DNA of 64,000 nucleotides from Synechococcus sp. NB0720_010 (GCF_023078835.1 NZ_CP090898.1:62001-126000), one strand, 5' to 3'; shown: positions 46,390 through 55,276, numbered from the stretch's first letter. Made by a program: numbers and translations. Notes: generated from the sequence alone by a model not told the origin.

Positions 46390-46741
46390 CCGGGCAGTTT
46401 TCAGCGGCTTTGCGCAGGATCTTGCGGGCCTTCTCATCGAGGTGGGCCGGTAGTTCGATCCAGACCTCGAGCTGGGCGATCTTGCGCGGGGCTTCGCTGG
46501 TCATGACCTTCTCCACCCGGGCCGTGCATCCCTTGAGATCCCAGTCGTGGCGTTCGGCGACGATGCCCATGATCGTCAGGATGCAGGTGCTCAGAGCTGT
46601 CGCCACCAGGTCGGTTGGTGAGAAGCGCTCGCCCTTGCCTTGGTTGTCGGTTGGGGCATCGGTTTCCAGGGCGGAGCCCGATGGCCCGTGCAGCGAGGCA
46701 CAACGCAGGTCCCCGCTGTAGCTGCTGTTGATTTGGGTCAC
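46340..46741 (-). CDS. OsmC family peroxidase-like protein
   Basis: A 133-residue protein of the OsmC/Ohr superfamily, which reduces organic hydroperoxides with two reactive cysteines. Characteristic segments are FSPTDLVATALSTCILTIMG (peroxidatic Cys) and AENCPVKLSL (resolving Cys). The YhfA/OsmC branch fits better than Ohr. Its role in oxidative or osmotic stress is inferred from the family. It overlaps the end of the secreted-protein gene and is divergent from the DUF2721 gene. Confidence 0.92.
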   Translation of the reverse strand: MTQINSSYSGDLRCASLHGPSGSALETDAPTDNQGKGERFSPTDLVATALSTCILTIMGIVAERHDWDLKGCTARVEKVMTSEAPRKIAQLEVWIELPAHLDEKARKILRKAAENCPVKLSLEGAVAMQLHWS

Positions 46742-46793
46742 GGGGCGGTGAGTGGTTGCCGCCAGGTTGGCAGTTTTGTCTCGCCTCGCTTAG

Positions 46794-47234
46794 GTGGACC
46801 TGTCGATGTGGCTGACGATGGATCCCGGAGCTGGCTCACCGATGCTCGGCTTGGCCAAGGCGATTCAGCTCTCAGTGGCCCCAGTGTTTCTGCTGACGGC
46901 CATCGCGGGCCTATTGAGTGTGATCAGTAACCGCCTGGCCCGTGTGCTGGACCGGGCCCAGCGGTTGCAGAGCATCCGGGACGAAGCCATGGATCTGGCG
47001 TTGTTGAAGCGGCGGATGACCCTGCTGACCCGAGCCAGCGAAGCGGTCACCACAACCGGCGTACTGGTGGCAGCCGTGGTGGCGGTCACCTTCATCAGTG
47101 CGATCGCCGTGATTGACCTGACGGCGATCGTGGTGCCGCTGTTCGTTGTGGCGATGCTCTCGCTGATGGTGGGGCTATTGACCCTGCTGTTGGATACCCG
47201 CGTCTCAGCGCGTCTGATCCGCCGTCGCTTCTAA
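46794..47234 (+). CDS. DUF2721 membrane protein
   Basis: A 146-residue protein with an N-terminal membrane segment (IQLSVAPVFLLTAIAGLLSV), a basic helix (NRLARVLDRAQRLQSIRD), and two C-terminal membrane helices (VLVAAVVAVTFISAIAVID and LFVVAMLSLMVGLLTLLL). This matches the DUF2721 family, of unknown function. The start is GTG at 46794 or ATG at 46806. It ends with a 30-base antisense overlap with the DCC-type gene. Confidence 0.85.
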   Translation: MDLSMWLTMDPGAGSPMLGLAKAIQLSVAPVFLLTAIAGLLSVISNRLARVLDRAQRLQSIRDEAMDLALLKRRMTLLTRASEAVTTTGVLVAAVVAVTFISAIAVIDLTAIVVPLFVVAMLSLMVGLLTLLLDTRVSARLIRRRF

Positions 47235-47615
47235 GCGGCAGTTGCAGAGTTGATCCAGGTTCGGGCGTCCCGTGAGGGCGAGGCGCCACTGGGCCCAGAG
47301 GCCATAGACCCAGTCCGCCAACGGTCCGATGACGGGCCAGGCCGTCGGGGCGTACAACCAGCCCAGGCCGATCAGGCGATAGGCCTCGCGGAAGACCGCG
47401 ACATCCTTCAGAACGGTCCCATTCCCCTGGATGGCATGGATGCGCCCCATGGCCTGCCGGTAGCTGATTCCCTGGTGCTGCTCCGGGCTGTAATCGCTGG
47501 CGTTGATGTCGACAAAGCCGATCCGCGAGTGCTGATCTCTTTTTCGCAGGAAATTCACCTCCCGCAGACAGAGCGGGCAGCCACCGTCGTAGAGGAGTGT
47601 GAGTTCTGTCGTCAT
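47205..47615 (-). CDS. DCC family thiol-disulfide oxidoreductase-like protein
   Basis: From the ATG at 47615 a 136-residue protein starting TELTLLYDGGCPLCLREVNFL, the DxxCxxC motif of the DCC/DUF393 family with a thioredoxin-like fold. Later segments (GFVDINASDY and FREAYRLIGLGWL) agree. It may reduce or isomerise disulfides; the target is unknown. The longer frame upstream to 47852 has no family likeness and overlaps the YjbQ gene. It is divergent from the yjbQ-led cluster. Confidence 0.88.
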   Translation of the reverse strand: MTTELTLLYDGGCPLCLREVNFLRKRDQHSRIGFVDINASDYSPEQHQGISYRQAMGRIHAIQGNGTVLKDVAVFREAYRLIGLGWLYAPTAWPVIGPLADWVYGLWAQWRLALTGRPNLDQLCNCRLEATADQTR

Positions 47616-47691
47616 CGGCCCAGCCTGAACGATGGCCCTGGCTCTCCGTGGCTGATCGCTTTGACTGGAGCCGGGTTGCGCTGGATCAGTG

Positions 47692-48147
47692 ATGGGCTTG
47701 CAGCAGGCGCTCGAGCAATTCGAGTTCAACAGCAGCGGCAAGGGGTTCTTGCGCATCGACCCTGAGCTGAACCGCTGGATTCGCTCCACGGGCCTGCGAC
47801 AGGGCGTCCTGCATCTGAGTGCTCTCCACACCAGCTGCAGCCTGACCATCAATGAGAATGCCGATCCGCGGGTTCTCGATGACCTGGCGGCCTGGATGGA
47901 GGCCGTGGTTCCTCAGGTCGCCCATGGCGCCTTGGATGGCTCTGATTCCCTGCGCCGTTATCGCCATGACGACGAGGGGCCTGACGACATGCCCGCCCAC
48001 ATCCGCTCGGCGCTGACCAGCCAAACCCTCTCCCTGAGTGTTGTGGATGGGGAGTTGCTGCTTGGCATCTGGCAGGCGGTTTACCTCTGGGAGCACCGCT
48101 CGAGGCCCCAGCGCAGGCGGGTCGCGGCCCATCTGGTCGGGGAGTGA
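47692..48147 (+). CDS. YjbQ family protein (UPF0047)
   Basis: A 151-residue protein. The family motif LHTSCSLTINENADPRVLDDL near residue 45, then RYRHDDEGPDDMPAHIRSAL, and GIWQAVYLWEHR near the C-terminus are diagnostic. Members have weak thiamine phosphate synthase activity and their real function is unsettled. ATG at 47692 is preferred over GTG at 47689. It opens a run of short, closely spaced genes leading to asnB. Confidence 0.94.
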   Translation: MGLQQALEQFEFNSSGKGFLRIDPELNRWIRSTGLRQGVLHLSALHTSCSLTINENADPRVLDDLAAWMEAVVPQVAHGALDGSDSLRRYRHDDEGPDDMPAHIRSALTSQTLSLSVVDGELLLGIWQAVYLWEHRSRPQRRRVAAHLVGE

Positions 48148-48150
48148 GTG

Positions 48151-48420
48151 ATGACGCTTTCTCTTGAGGAACTGACCCTGGCGCTGACGCGCCTGCAACA
48201 GCGGGTGGAGACGCTGGAGGCGGAACTGGCATCCCTGCGTGGCCGGGACCTCTCGCCTTCAACCCAGTTGGCGCGGCGCAATGCCGAGCGACTGGCGGAG
48301 GAGGTGCGGCGCCGCAGGGAGACCACACCGGAGCCTGAGGAGGACACGGATATTGATCTGCTGATCGATCGCTTGCACGATCTGGCCCTTGAGAATGGCC
48401 CCAGTTCTGGCAGCCGTTGA
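48151..48420 (+). CDS. Small coiled-coil protein, unknown
   Basis: An 89-residue protein. The helix LEELTLALTRLQQRVETLEAELASLRG at the N-terminus is a clear coiled coil with a leucine heptad. The middle is charged, and the acidic end has EDTDIDLLIDRLHDLALE. I recognise no family. It starts at the YjbQ stop (GTG-ATG) and its stop overlaps the ATG of the cupin by one base, so it is clearly part of this unit. Confidence 0.75.
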   Translation: MTLSLEELTLALTRLQQRVETLEAELASLRGRDLSPSTQLARRNAERLAEEVRRRRETTPEPEEDTDIDLLIDRLHDLALENGPSSGSR

Positions 48421-48698
48421 TGGCCTCATCAATCACCGTTGTCCATGGGCCTGAGCCTGCCCAGCTCGAGGCGTTGGGGGTGGAGCAGTGGCCGATCTGG
48501 AGCTGCGAGATCAGTTCCTTCCCCTGGACCTACGACGAGCAGGAAACCTGCCTGCTGCTGGAGGGGGATGTCACGGTGACTCCCGAGGGCGGTGAACCGG
48601 TGCGCTTTGGTGCCGGTGATCTGGTCACCTTTGCGTCCGGTCTCTCCTGCCACTGGGATGTGCATCAGCCTGTACGCAAGCACTACCGCTTCGGTTGA
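48420..48698 (+). CDS. Cupin-fold protein
   Basis: A 92-residue single-domain cupin of the (S)-ureidoglycine aminohydrolase-like/DUF861 type. PWTYDEQETCLLLEGDVTVTP matches cupin motif 1 with changed ligands, and VRFGAGDLVTFASGLSCHWDV matches motif 2. Its metal and substrate are unknown. The ATG overlaps the preceding TGA by one base. Confidence 0.88.
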   Translation: MASSITVVHGPEPAQLEALGVEQWPIWSCEISSFPWTYDEQETCLLLEGDVTVTPEGGEPVRFGAGDLVTFASGLSCHWDVHQPVRKHYRFG

Positions 48699-48734
48699 GG
48701 GGCGCCAGCCTGGGTGCAGTACTGGTGATGATTG

Positions 48735-49019
48735 ATGGCTGCTGTTCCGCTGACTCCGGCTGAGATTGATCAGCTGCCGCAGCAGTTGCTCGGCTGGAGT
48801 CTGGTGGATGGAAAGCTGCACCGAGAGCTGGTCTTTGCTGATTTCAACGAGGCCTTTGGCTTCATGAGCCGGGTGGCCCTGATCGCCGAAGCCATGGGCC
48901 ATCACCCGGAGTGGCGCAACGTCTGGAACCGGGTTGTCGTTGATCTCACGACCCATGACACCGGTGGGCTCTCCAACCTGGATCGGCAGTTGGCGCAGCG
49001 GATCAACGCGTTGCTTTGA
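48735..49019 (+). CDS. Pterin-4a-carbinolamine dehydratase
   Basis: A 94-residue PCD/DCoH-type enzyme that dehydrates 4a-hydroxytetrahydrobiopterin. The catalytic motif [18 protein letters not shown], with the two His, Pro and Trp, and the later His in TTHD plus LSNLD, are intact. This separates it from acRAF, the Rubisco-assembly relative, which is degenerate at these positions. No phenylalanine hydroxylase is seen nearby. It precedes asnB. Confidence 0.95.
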   Translation: MAAVPLTPAEIDQLPQQLLGWSLVDGKLHRELVFADFNEAFGFMSRVALIAEAMGHHPEWRNVWNRVVVDLTTHDTGGLSNLDRQLAQRINALL

Positions 49020-49051
49020 CCGTAGATTCACTCCACTGAGGGGCGCCTCGC

Positions 49052-50845
49052 ATGTGCGGATTGGCAGGCGAACTCACGCGTGGATCGGCCGAGACCATGC
49101 CTCGCGCCCAAGCCGAGCGCATTGCTGAACTCCTGGTCCACCGCGGCCCTGACGATGCCGGGATTTGGCAGAGCCCGACCTGCACCCTGATCCACCGCAG
49201 GCTCTCGATTCAGGACCTCTCCCCGGCGGGGCACCAGCCGATGCAGTCCCCCTGCGGGCGCTATCGGCTGGTTTTTAACGGCGAGATCTACAACTACAAA
49301 ACCCTGCGTGCCCAGCTGGAGGCCGAGGGTGAGACCTTTGTCTCCACGGGCGACACCGAGGTGCTCCTGCGGCTGTTGATCCGTGAGGGGGCCTCAGCCT
49401 TGCCTCGCCTGCGCGGCATGTTCGCGTTCTGCCTGTTCGACCAGGAGCGCCAGAGCGCCCTGCTGGGCCGGGATCCCTTTGGGATCAAACCGCTCTATCT
49501 CTACCGATCGTCAGACCAACGCCTGCTGTTCTCATCGGAGGTGCGGGCGCTGCTGCGCAGCGGATCAATCCCTCGTGAACTCAATGGGGAGGCGCTGCAG
49601 CACTACCTGATGTTCGGCTGCGTTCCCCAGCTCGGGACCTTGGTCGAAGGATTTAACGCCCTGCCGCCTGGCCATCTGGCCCGTTGGGCCAACGGCGCGT
49701 TGACGATTGAACGCTTTTGGCAGCCGCGCTTTGGGGAGGAGAAGGGCGACTCCTATGGCGCCTTGGTGGAGCGCACACGAACGGCCGTCAAGGAGAGCGT
49801 CGAAGCGCACATGGTCTCCGATGTGCCCGTGGGTCTGTTCCTCTCTGGTGGACTGGATTCATCGGCGATCCTGGCGGCCTCTGACCAACGGCTGACGACC
49901 CTCTCGATCGGTTTTGAAGAGGAGGCTTTCGATGAAAGTGTCCTCGCCGAGCAGGTGGCCCAACGCTTTGGTTCCGACCATCGCCGCCTCTTGTTGCGAC
50001 GCGACAAGGCTTGGTCCCGTCTCCCGGCGTTCTTTGATGACCTGGATCAACCCAGCACCGATGGCTTCAACACCTACTGCGTTTCGGCTGAGGCGGCGGA
50101 TGCGGGATTGAAGGTGGTGATGAGTGGCTTGGGGGGCGATGAACTCTTCGGCGGCTACCCGCTGTTCCAAACCGTTCCGAAGTTGCTGGCGTTGCGTCAA
50201 CGGCTCGGGCCGGCCGCCTGGGCCGCCTCCCAGCTGATTCGGCCGATCAAGCGTGCCAAGCTCCAGCGCTTCTCGGACTACCTGGCCAGTCCGCCCGGTG
50301 TGCCCGCGGCCCACCGCTGCATGCGCACGATTTTTTCAGCCCGCGAGGCCTCCCGTTTGATCAAGCTCTGGGATCTCCCCGCTCCATCAACGCCTCCCCT
50401 GCATGAGGGGTTGGAGTCTGCAGCTCTCGCCGATCAGATCGCCTGGCTCGAGACGTCGAGCTACATGGGAGCGATGCTGCTGCGCGATAGCGATGCCCTC
50501 TCCATGGCGAGTTCACTGGAGCTTCGGGTGCCGCTGGTCGATGTCGCTCTCTTTGAGGCTCTCGCGCCCATCGCAGCCTCAGAGCGCTTGGCCCAGGGGA
50601 AGCAACTGCTGCGGGATGCCTTCCCGGAGGTGACGGCGGTTCTGCAGGACGCCCCCAAGCGTGGGTTTGTGATTCCCTTTGACCAGTGGCTCCGCTCGCC
50701 ATCGGCTAGTAGCGGTCTTCCTCAACTGGATCTGAAGGCGGCATCGCGGCGGGTTGACCTCAGGCCCTGGGCGCGCCAGTGGGGACTGCTGGTTCTGGCC
50801 GATTGGTTGGAGCGCAACATGGGGATTGCGCTCCAACCCGGCTAG
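49052..50845 (+). CDS. asnB: Asparagine synthase (glutamine-hydrolysing)
   Basis: AsnB makes asparagine from aspartate, glutamine and ATP. The start ATG-TGC encodes MCGLAGEL, with Cys2 as the glutaminase nucleophile after Met removal. RGPDDAGIWQ and FNGEIYNY follow in the Ntn domain. The synthetase domain has the PPi-binding SGGLDSSAIL near residue 270 and GLGGDELFGGYP near 360. The length (597 residues) is normal for bacterial AsnB; some relatives act in surface-polymer amidation, and the sequence does not separate the two. It converges on clpB. Confidence 0.94.
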   Translation: MCGLAGELTRGSAETMPRAQAERIAELLVHRGPDDAGIWQSPTCTLIHRRLSIQDLSPAGHQPMQSPCGRYRLVFNGEIYNYKTLRAQLEAEGETFVSTGDTEVLLRLLIREGASALPRLRGMFAFCLFDQERQSALLGRDPFGIKPLYLYRSSDQRLLFSSEVRALLRSGSIPRELNGEALQHYLMFGCVPQLGTLVEGFNALPPGHLARWANGALTIERFWQPRFGEEKGDSYGALVERTRTAVKESVEAHMVSDVPVGLFLSGGLDSSAILAASDQRLTTLSIGFEEEAFDESVLAEQVAQRFGSDHRRLLLRRDKAWSRLPAFFDDLDQPSTDGFNTYCVSAEAADAGLKVVMSGLGGDELFGGYPLFQTVPKLLALRQRLGPAAWAASQLIRPIKRAKLQRFSDYLASPPGVPAAHRCMRTIFSAREASRLIKLWDLPAPSTPPLHEGLESAALADQIAWLETSSYMGAMLLRDSDALSMASSLELRVPLVDVALFEALAPIAASERLAQGKQLLRDAFPEVTAVLQDAPKRGFVIPFDQWLRSPSASSGLPQLDLKAASRRVDLRPWARQWGLLVLADWLERNMGIALQPG

Positions 50846-50854
50846 TTCGAGGGA

Positions 50855-53473
50855 CTAGACCAACAGCGGCAGCTTGCTGGGGTCCACCTGCTGGAAGCGC
50901 AATGTCTCGCCTTCCACGTCGACTGCCACGTCGTGCCCGGCGCTGAATTGCCCCGCGAGGATCCCTTTGGCAATCGGAGTCTCCAGCTCCTTCTGGATCG
51001 CGCGTTTCAGAGGGCGGGCGCCGTAGACGGGGTCATAGCCAACTCCGGCGAGCCAGTCGAGGGCATCGGCATTGACCTGCAGCCCCAGCTTCTTGTCCTC
51101 TAGGCGCTTGGCCAGCCGCTGGATCTGCAGCTCCACGATCTGCCGCAGTTCCTCCTGCTTGAGGCTGTGGAAGATGATCGACTCATCGAGTCGGTTGAGG
51201 AACTCGGGGCGGAAGTGTCCGCGCAGGGCCTCATTGACTCGTGCTTCCATCTCGCTGTGGCGAGCGGGATCACCGGCGAGATCCAGAATCGACTGGCTGC
51301 CGATGTTGCTGGTCAGGATCAGGACGGTATTGGTGAAATCCACGGTGCGCCCCTGGCCATCGGTGACGCGACCGTCATCGAGGATCTGCAGCATCACGTT
51401 GAAGACGTCGGGGTGCGCCTTCTCCACCTCGTCAAAGAGGATCACGGCGTAGGGCCGGCGGCGAACGGCCTCAGTGAGTTGTCCTCCTTCCTCGTAGCCG
51501 ACGTAGCCCGGAGGCGCTCCGATCAGACGGCTGACGGTGTGTTTCTCCATGTACTCGGACATGTCGATGCGCACCATCGCCTCCTCGCTGTCGAACAGCT
51601 GGGAGGCCAGGGCCTTGGAGAGCTCGGTCTTGCCCACACCGGTGGGGCCGAGGAAGAGGAAGCTGGCGATCGGGCGGTTGGGATCGCTTAAACCAGCGCG
51701 GGAGCGTTGGATGGCATCAGCCACGGCGGTCACCGCCTGCTCCTGGCCGATCACCCGGGTGTGCAGTTCATCCTCGAGCTGCAGCAACTTCTGCATCTCG
51801 CTTTGCACCAGCTTGGCCACAGGAATCCCGGTCCACTTGGCGATCACCTCAGCGATGTCGTCTTCAGTGACCTCCTCACGCAGCAGCGACTTGTCATCGC
51901 CCTCGCCCGTGAGTTCCTCTTCTTTGGCGGCAAGCTTCTTGTGCAGACCCGTCAGGGTGCCGTACTCCAGCTCGGCGGCCTTGTTGAGGTCGTAGCTGCG
52001 TTTGGCCTGCTCGATCTGCAGCTGCACTTGCTCGATCTCCTCTTTGATTGAGCTGAGCTCATCGATGGAGCCTTTCTCTTTTTGCCACTGGGCATTCAGG
52101 GCGCTTTGCTGCTCACTGAGGTCCGCGAGTTCCTTCTCCAGCCGCTCCAGCCGGTCCTTGCTGGCGGCATCGGATTCACGTCCGAGCGAGAGCTTCTCCA
52201 TCTCCAGCTGCAGGATGCGGCGATCGAGTTCGTCGATCTGCTCCGGCTTGGAGGTGATCTCCATCTTCAGGCGCGCGGCGGATTCATCCACCAGGTCGAT
52301 GGCCTTATCCGGCAGGAAGCGATCAGCGATGTAACGGCTACTGAGGACAGCAGCAGCCACCAGGGCGTTGTCGGCGATGCGCACGCCGTGGTGCACCTCG
52401 TAGCGCTCCTTCAGGCCCCGCAGGATTGAGACGGTGTCCTCCACCGTGGGCTGGTCGACAAAGACCTGCTGGAAGCGGCGCTCCAGGGCCGGGTCCTTCT
52501 CGATGTGCTGACGGTGCTCATCAAGGGTGGTGGCCCCGATGCAGCGCAGCTCACCGCGGGCGAGCATCGGCTTGAGCAGGTTGCTGGCATCCATGGCGCC
52601 ACCGCTGGCACCGGCGCCGACCACGGTGTGGATCTCGTCGATGAACAGCACGATCTGTCCCTCGGAGGCCGTGACCTCCTTGAGCACAGCCTTGAGCCGC
52701 TCCTCGAATTCACCGCGGTACTTGGCCCCGGCGATCAGGGCCCCCATGTCCAGGGCAATCAGTTGACGGTTCTGCAGGGCCTGGGGGACGTCTCCATTGA
52801 CGATCCGTTGGGCAAGCCCCTCGACGATTGCCGTTTTGCCCACCCCGGGTTCACCGATCAGGACGGGGTTGTTCTTGGTGCGGCGGCTGAGGATCTGAAT
52901 CGTGCGGCGAATCTCCTCGTCGCGACCGATCACCGGATCGAGTTTTCCATCGCGGGCGGCCTGGGTGAGATCGCGGCCGTATTTCTCCAGGGATTCGTAG
53001 GTGCCTTCGGGGTTCTGGTCAGTCACTTTCTGGGATCCGCGAATCGCCTGAACGGCCTCTTTGAGCTGGGCGGCATCGCTGCCGGCCTGCTTGAGCAGTT
53101 GTTTGCCGCAGCGATCATCACTCGCCAGGGCGAGTAGTAAATGCTCAATGGCGATGTAGCTATCGCCGTAGGACTCCTTGAGGCCATTGGCTTGATCCAG
53201 GACGCTGTTGAGTCCTTTGCCGAGATAGACGTTCTCAGGCGGAGAGCTCAAGGAAGGCTGCCCTTCGATGAAGGCCTCGATGGTCTGGCTGAGGGTCCCC
53301 ACATCCACCCCGGCCTTCTCGAGCACCCGATTGGCCAGACCCTGTTGAGCCAGGAGCGCGGCGAAGAGATGCTCGCTTTCCATCTGCTGCTGCCGGCGCT
53401 GCTGCGCGAGCTGCTGCGCTGCAACAACTGAGGCCCAGGCTTTCTCGGTAAACAGTTCGGCGGTGGGATGCAT
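50855..53473 (-). CDS. clpB: ClpB disaggregase
   Basis: An 872-residue Hsp104-type AAA+ chaperone that with DnaK reactivates aggregated proteins. Clp N domain repeats (about 1-150) are followed by the first Walker [11 protein letters not shown], a middle coiled-coil domain ([18 protein letters not shown] region), and the second Walker [16 protein letters not shown] with [11 protein letters not shown] as the pore loop. The lack of an IGF loop and the middle domain separate it from ClpA/ClpC. A strong AGGGAGGA precedes the ATG. Confidence 0.98.
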   Translation of the reverse strand: MHPTAELFTEKAWASVVAAQQLAQQRRQQQMESEHLFAALLAQQGLANRVLEKAGVDVGTLSQTIEAFIEGQPSLSSPPENVYLGKGLNSVLDQANGLKESYGDSYIAIEHLLLALASDDRCGKQLLKQAGSDAAQLKEAVQAIRGSQKVTDQNPEGTYESLEKYGRDLTQAARDGKLDPVIGRDEEIRRTIQILSRRTKNNPVLIGEPGVGKTAIVEGLAQRIVNGDVPQALQNRQLIALDMGALIAGAKYRGEFEERLKAVLKEVTASEGQIVLFIDEIHTVVGAGASGGAMDASNLLKPMLARGELRCIGATTLDEHRQHIEKDPALERRFQQVFVDQPTVEDTVSILRGLKERYEVHHGVRIADNALVAAAVLSSRYIADRFLPDKAIDLVDESAARLKMEITSKPEQIDELDRRILQLEMEKLSLGRESDAASKDRLERLEKELADLSEQQSALNAQWQKEKGSIDELSSIKEEIEQVQLQIEQAKRSYDLNKAAELEYGTLTGLHKKLAAKEEELTGEGDDKSLLREEVTEDDIAEVIAKWTGIPVAKLVQSEMQKLLQLEDELHTRVIGQEQAVTAVADAIQRSRAGLSDPNRPIASFLFLGPTGVGKTELSKALASQLFDSEEAMVRIDMSEYMEKHTVSRLIGAPPGYVGYEEGGQLTEAVRRRPYAVILFDEVEKAHPDVFNVMLQILDDGRVTDGQGRTVDFTNTVLILTSNIGSQSILDLAGDPARHSEMEARVNEALRGHFRPEFLNRLDESIIFHSLKQEELRQIVELQIQRLAKRLEDKKLGLQVNADALDWLAGVGYDPVYGARPLKRAIQKELETPIAKGILAGQFSAGHDVAVDVEGETLRFQQVDPSKLPLLV

Positions 53474-53500
53474 GGCGGTCCTCCCTCAACTGGGTGGTGA

Positions 53501-53524
53501 CCAAACCGTATGGCGATTGTTTGG
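53501..53524. repeat. 6-bp inverted repeat upstream of clpB
   Basis: CCAAAC and GTTTGG are separated by 12 bases, about 30 bases upstream of the clpB ATG. It may be an operator, but it is not the CIRCE element (TTAGCACTC-N9-GAGTGCTAA). The six-base arms could be chance. Confidence 0.35.
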
Positions 53525-53584
53525 CTTTGAAGGAGGGGAGAACCGAAGTTGCAGCTTCGGTCCTCCACCCCTCGGGGATGCAGG

Positions 53585-53601
53585 CCGTCCGCTCCGGACG
53601 G
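53585..53601. terminator. Hairpin after the small secreted protein gene
   Basis: CCGTCCG and CGGACGG with a three-base loop, starting 9 bases past the end of the minus-strand secreted-protein gene. A TTTT run lies on its plus-strand side, not downstream on the minus strand, so termination is uncertain. A second hairpin, ACCGAAG / CTTCGGT, lies about 30 bases further on. Confidence 0.4.
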
Positions 53602-53609
53602 TTTTCCGA

Positions 53610-53972
53610 TCAGCGGGGCGAGCCGTTGTAGATGACGTTGCTGACCGTGCGGCCATCGCTTGAGATCTGGATCTCGGTTTCCGTGGTGGCGGGAGTGCCC
53701 TGCTGCTGCCAGCCGGGTGCACCGCCGAGGAATTTGAAGCGGAAGCCCTGGCTGTTGTTCTGCGTCAGGCAGCTGCCGCCGCCATCACCGGTGTTGAACA
53801 TGCAGGCGGCGGGACGATAGACGCTCAGGCCACCGTTGTTATCCACGGCCCAGTTGCGGGCGGAATTGAGGGCCCGGACGTTGGCGGCGCTCACCTGGGC
53901 GAGGGCAGGAAGGCTGCTGAGTACAGCGGTCGTTGCGACCAGCACAGAGGTCTTCACCAGCGACTTGAACAT
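53610..53972 (-). CDS. Small secreted protein, unknown
   Basis: A 120-residue protein with a clear signal peptide ending ALAQ (SVLVATTAVLSSLPALAQ). The mature part is rich in Asn, Gly and Ser, has one Cys pair (AACMFNTGDGGGSCL) that may form a disulfide, and ends in beta-prone sequence (ETEIQISSDGRTVSNVIY). It seems to be a lineage-specific secreted protein, and I recognise no family. It lies between clpB and another secreted-protein gene on the same strand. Confidence 0.75.
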   Translation of the reverse strand: MFKSLVKTSVLVATTAVLSSLPALAQVSAANVRALNSARNWAVDNNGGLSVYRPAACMFNTGDGGGSCLTQNNSQGFRFKFLGGAPGWQQQGTPATTETEIQISSDGRTVSNVIYNGSPR

Positions 53973-54023
53973 GACCGTTGCTGCGGAATGAGAGGAGTCC
54001 TCCTCAGTGTGTCCAGAGTTTCT

Positions 54024-54380
54024 CTATTGGGCAGCCGGCAGGGTCAAGACACCACTGGTCTGGCTGCAGAGCCTGGTCGGGCAGCCGTCGGCTCCGTAGA
54101 TCGCATCCGCCGGGGACAGACAACCCAGGCGGTTTTTCGCCGCAACGGCACTCGGTGCGATCCGTAGGGGTTGGAGTGCTGGCAGCTCTGGGTTGACCAC
54201 CAGTCGGCAGCGCTTGGCCTCAAGGATGCGCAGCGCATTCGGCCCAATCGCAGCCGGTGTCCCCCCTCCTTGAATCAGTTCGAGTGGGGCGAAATTAGTG
54301 CTGGACTGGGCTTTGACCGTCGTCCCCAGCAGCGTCAGGCTCAGCAGCAGTAGCGGCCAGGCTCTCTCTCTCGCCATCAT
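54024..54380 (-). CDS. Secreted protein of unknown function
   Basis: From the ATG at 54380 a 118-residue protein (the frame extends ten codons further). The signal peptide is RAWPLLLLSLTLLGTTVKAQ. The mature part has four Cys (one near AKRC, one in LGC and two in GCPTRLC) that could form disulfides. No family recognised. It is divergent from the small cytoplasmic gene at 54422 and is separated by about 50 bases from the preceding secreted-protein gene. Confidence 0.65.
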   Translation of the reverse strand: MMARERAWPLLLLSLTLLGTTVKAQSSTNFAPLELIQGGGTPAAIGPNALRILEAKRCRLVVNPELPALQPLRIAPSAVAAKNRLGCLSPADAIYGADGCPTRLCSQTSGVLTLPAAQ

Positions 54381-54421
54381 GGCTGGGTCCAGTGACTCCA
54401 GTCTGGTCAAGACACGCCGAG

Positions 54422-54652
54422 ATGCCCGTCGATTCAGCAGAGCAAGAACCTTCCCGGTCTGAATTGGTGCAGCGGTTAGCCCAGGAGTCCTTCACCTTCG
54501 ACGGCACAGCCCGCGACCCTGAGCGCAATTGCTGGCTTGTGGTGCATCGCCATCAGCACGGTTGCCTGCCGAGTGAATACGACATCCGCGAGGTGGATGA
54601 GGCGCTCTATCTCGAGGTGCTTGAGGCCCGGCGTGCTCTGGCTCAGTCCTGA
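54422..54652 (+). CDS. Small soluble protein, unknown
   Basis: A 76-residue acidic protein starting at ATG 54422. It has a polar N-terminus, then LVQRLAQESFTFDGTARDPERNCWLVVHRHQHGC and a helical tail (YLEVLEARRALAQS). I do not recognise the family, but the even amino acid composition and codon use support a gene. It starts opposite the 5' end of the divergent secreted-protein gene. Confidence 0.6.
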   Translation: MPVDSAEQEPSRSELVQRLAQESFTFDGTARDPERNCWLVVHRHQHGCLPSEYDIREVDEALYLEVLEARRALAQS

Positions 54653-54884
54653 CTCCAGTGGCGCTCGGCGGTTTGTTGTGCACTGCCCGTACCGCCGTCA
54701 GCTGCATTTCTGAGCGGTGGAATCGCGGCGAGTTTCGAGCGCTTGAGAAAGTCCACGACCGATTGCTCTTGAGTCGTTCTGCTCCTCTCGTGGCCTGTGC
54801 GGTTGCCCATGGCGTTGGCTGTTGCGCATCGTTCACCCTCGCGCGCTCAGCCTTGTACGGCAACGGCTCTCGCCTTTAGCAGGC
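54653..54884. other. Intergenic stretch, no supported gene
   Basis: About 230 bases between the small soluble protein gene and the petJ terminator. A plus-strand ORF of 73 codons begins with GTG but has no family likeness and no ribosome binding site, and the minus-strand ORF has none either. I see no tRNA or structured RNA here. Confidence 0.45.
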
Positions 54885-54886
54885 AT

Positions 54887-54914
54887 AAAAAAACCGCCCC
54901 CGAAGAGGCGGTTT
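54887..54914 (-). terminator. Rho-independent terminator after petJ
   Basis: Read on the minus strand: stem AAACCGCC / GGCGGTTT with an eight-base loop, followed by a T run (A run at 54887-54893 on the plus strand). It follows the petJ stop by about 20 bases. Confidence 0.88.
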
Positions 54915-54934
54915 GGTCTGTGGGGTCTGAGAGA

Positions 54935-55276
54935 TCAGGCCCAGCCGTTCTGGCTCTGGGACTCGACGTAGGCAGCGACGTCAGCGATGTCACCTTCGCT
55001 CAGCTTGCCGCCGAAGGCGGGCATGGCGTTCTTGCCATTGGTGACCTGGTACTGGATGGCCTCTTCGTGACCAGCGCTGTAGTTAGCGAGGTAGGACTCG
55101 AGGGCCTCTTTCTTGAGGGTGCGCTCTGCGTTCACCACGTTGCCGCCGCCCATGTGGCAAGCAGCGCAGTTCGCGGAGAAGATTTGAGCGCCGTGGTCGG
55201 CATCAGCGGCGAAGCTGGGGGAAGCACCCAGCACCAGCGCCAGGCAAAGGGCAATCAGGGAGAGGAGACGGCGCAT
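54935..55276 (-). CDS. petJ: Cytochrome c6
   Basis: Lumenal electron carrier from cytochrome b6f to photosystem I or cytochrome oxidase. The 113-residue precursor has a signal peptide (LLSLIALCLALVLGASPSFA), the haem-binding ANCAACHMGG (CxxCH), the axial Met region in NAMPAFGGKLS, and the end DIADVAAYVESQSQNGW. Length and motifs are typical of PetJ. No plastocyanin gene is visible in the window. A terminator follows. Confidence 0.97.
   Translation of the reverse strand: MRRLLSLIALCLALVLGASPSFAADADHGAQIFSANCAACHMGGGNVVNAERTLKKEALESYLANYSAGHEEAIQYQVTNGKNAMPAFGGKLSEGDIADVAAYVESQSQNGWA

Noticed and set aside
48735-49019. Rubisco assembly factor acRAF
   Set aside because: The intact HHPEW catalytic motif indicates an enzyme of the PCD type, and no carboxysome or Rubisco genes are nearby.
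50846-50855. Short repeat around CTAG between asnB and clpB as a terminator
   Set aside because: The stem is only about five bases with no T run.
53585-53601. Hairpin as a strong terminator for a plus-strand transcript
   Set aside because: It has a T run on the plus-strand side, but no plus-strand gene ends there.
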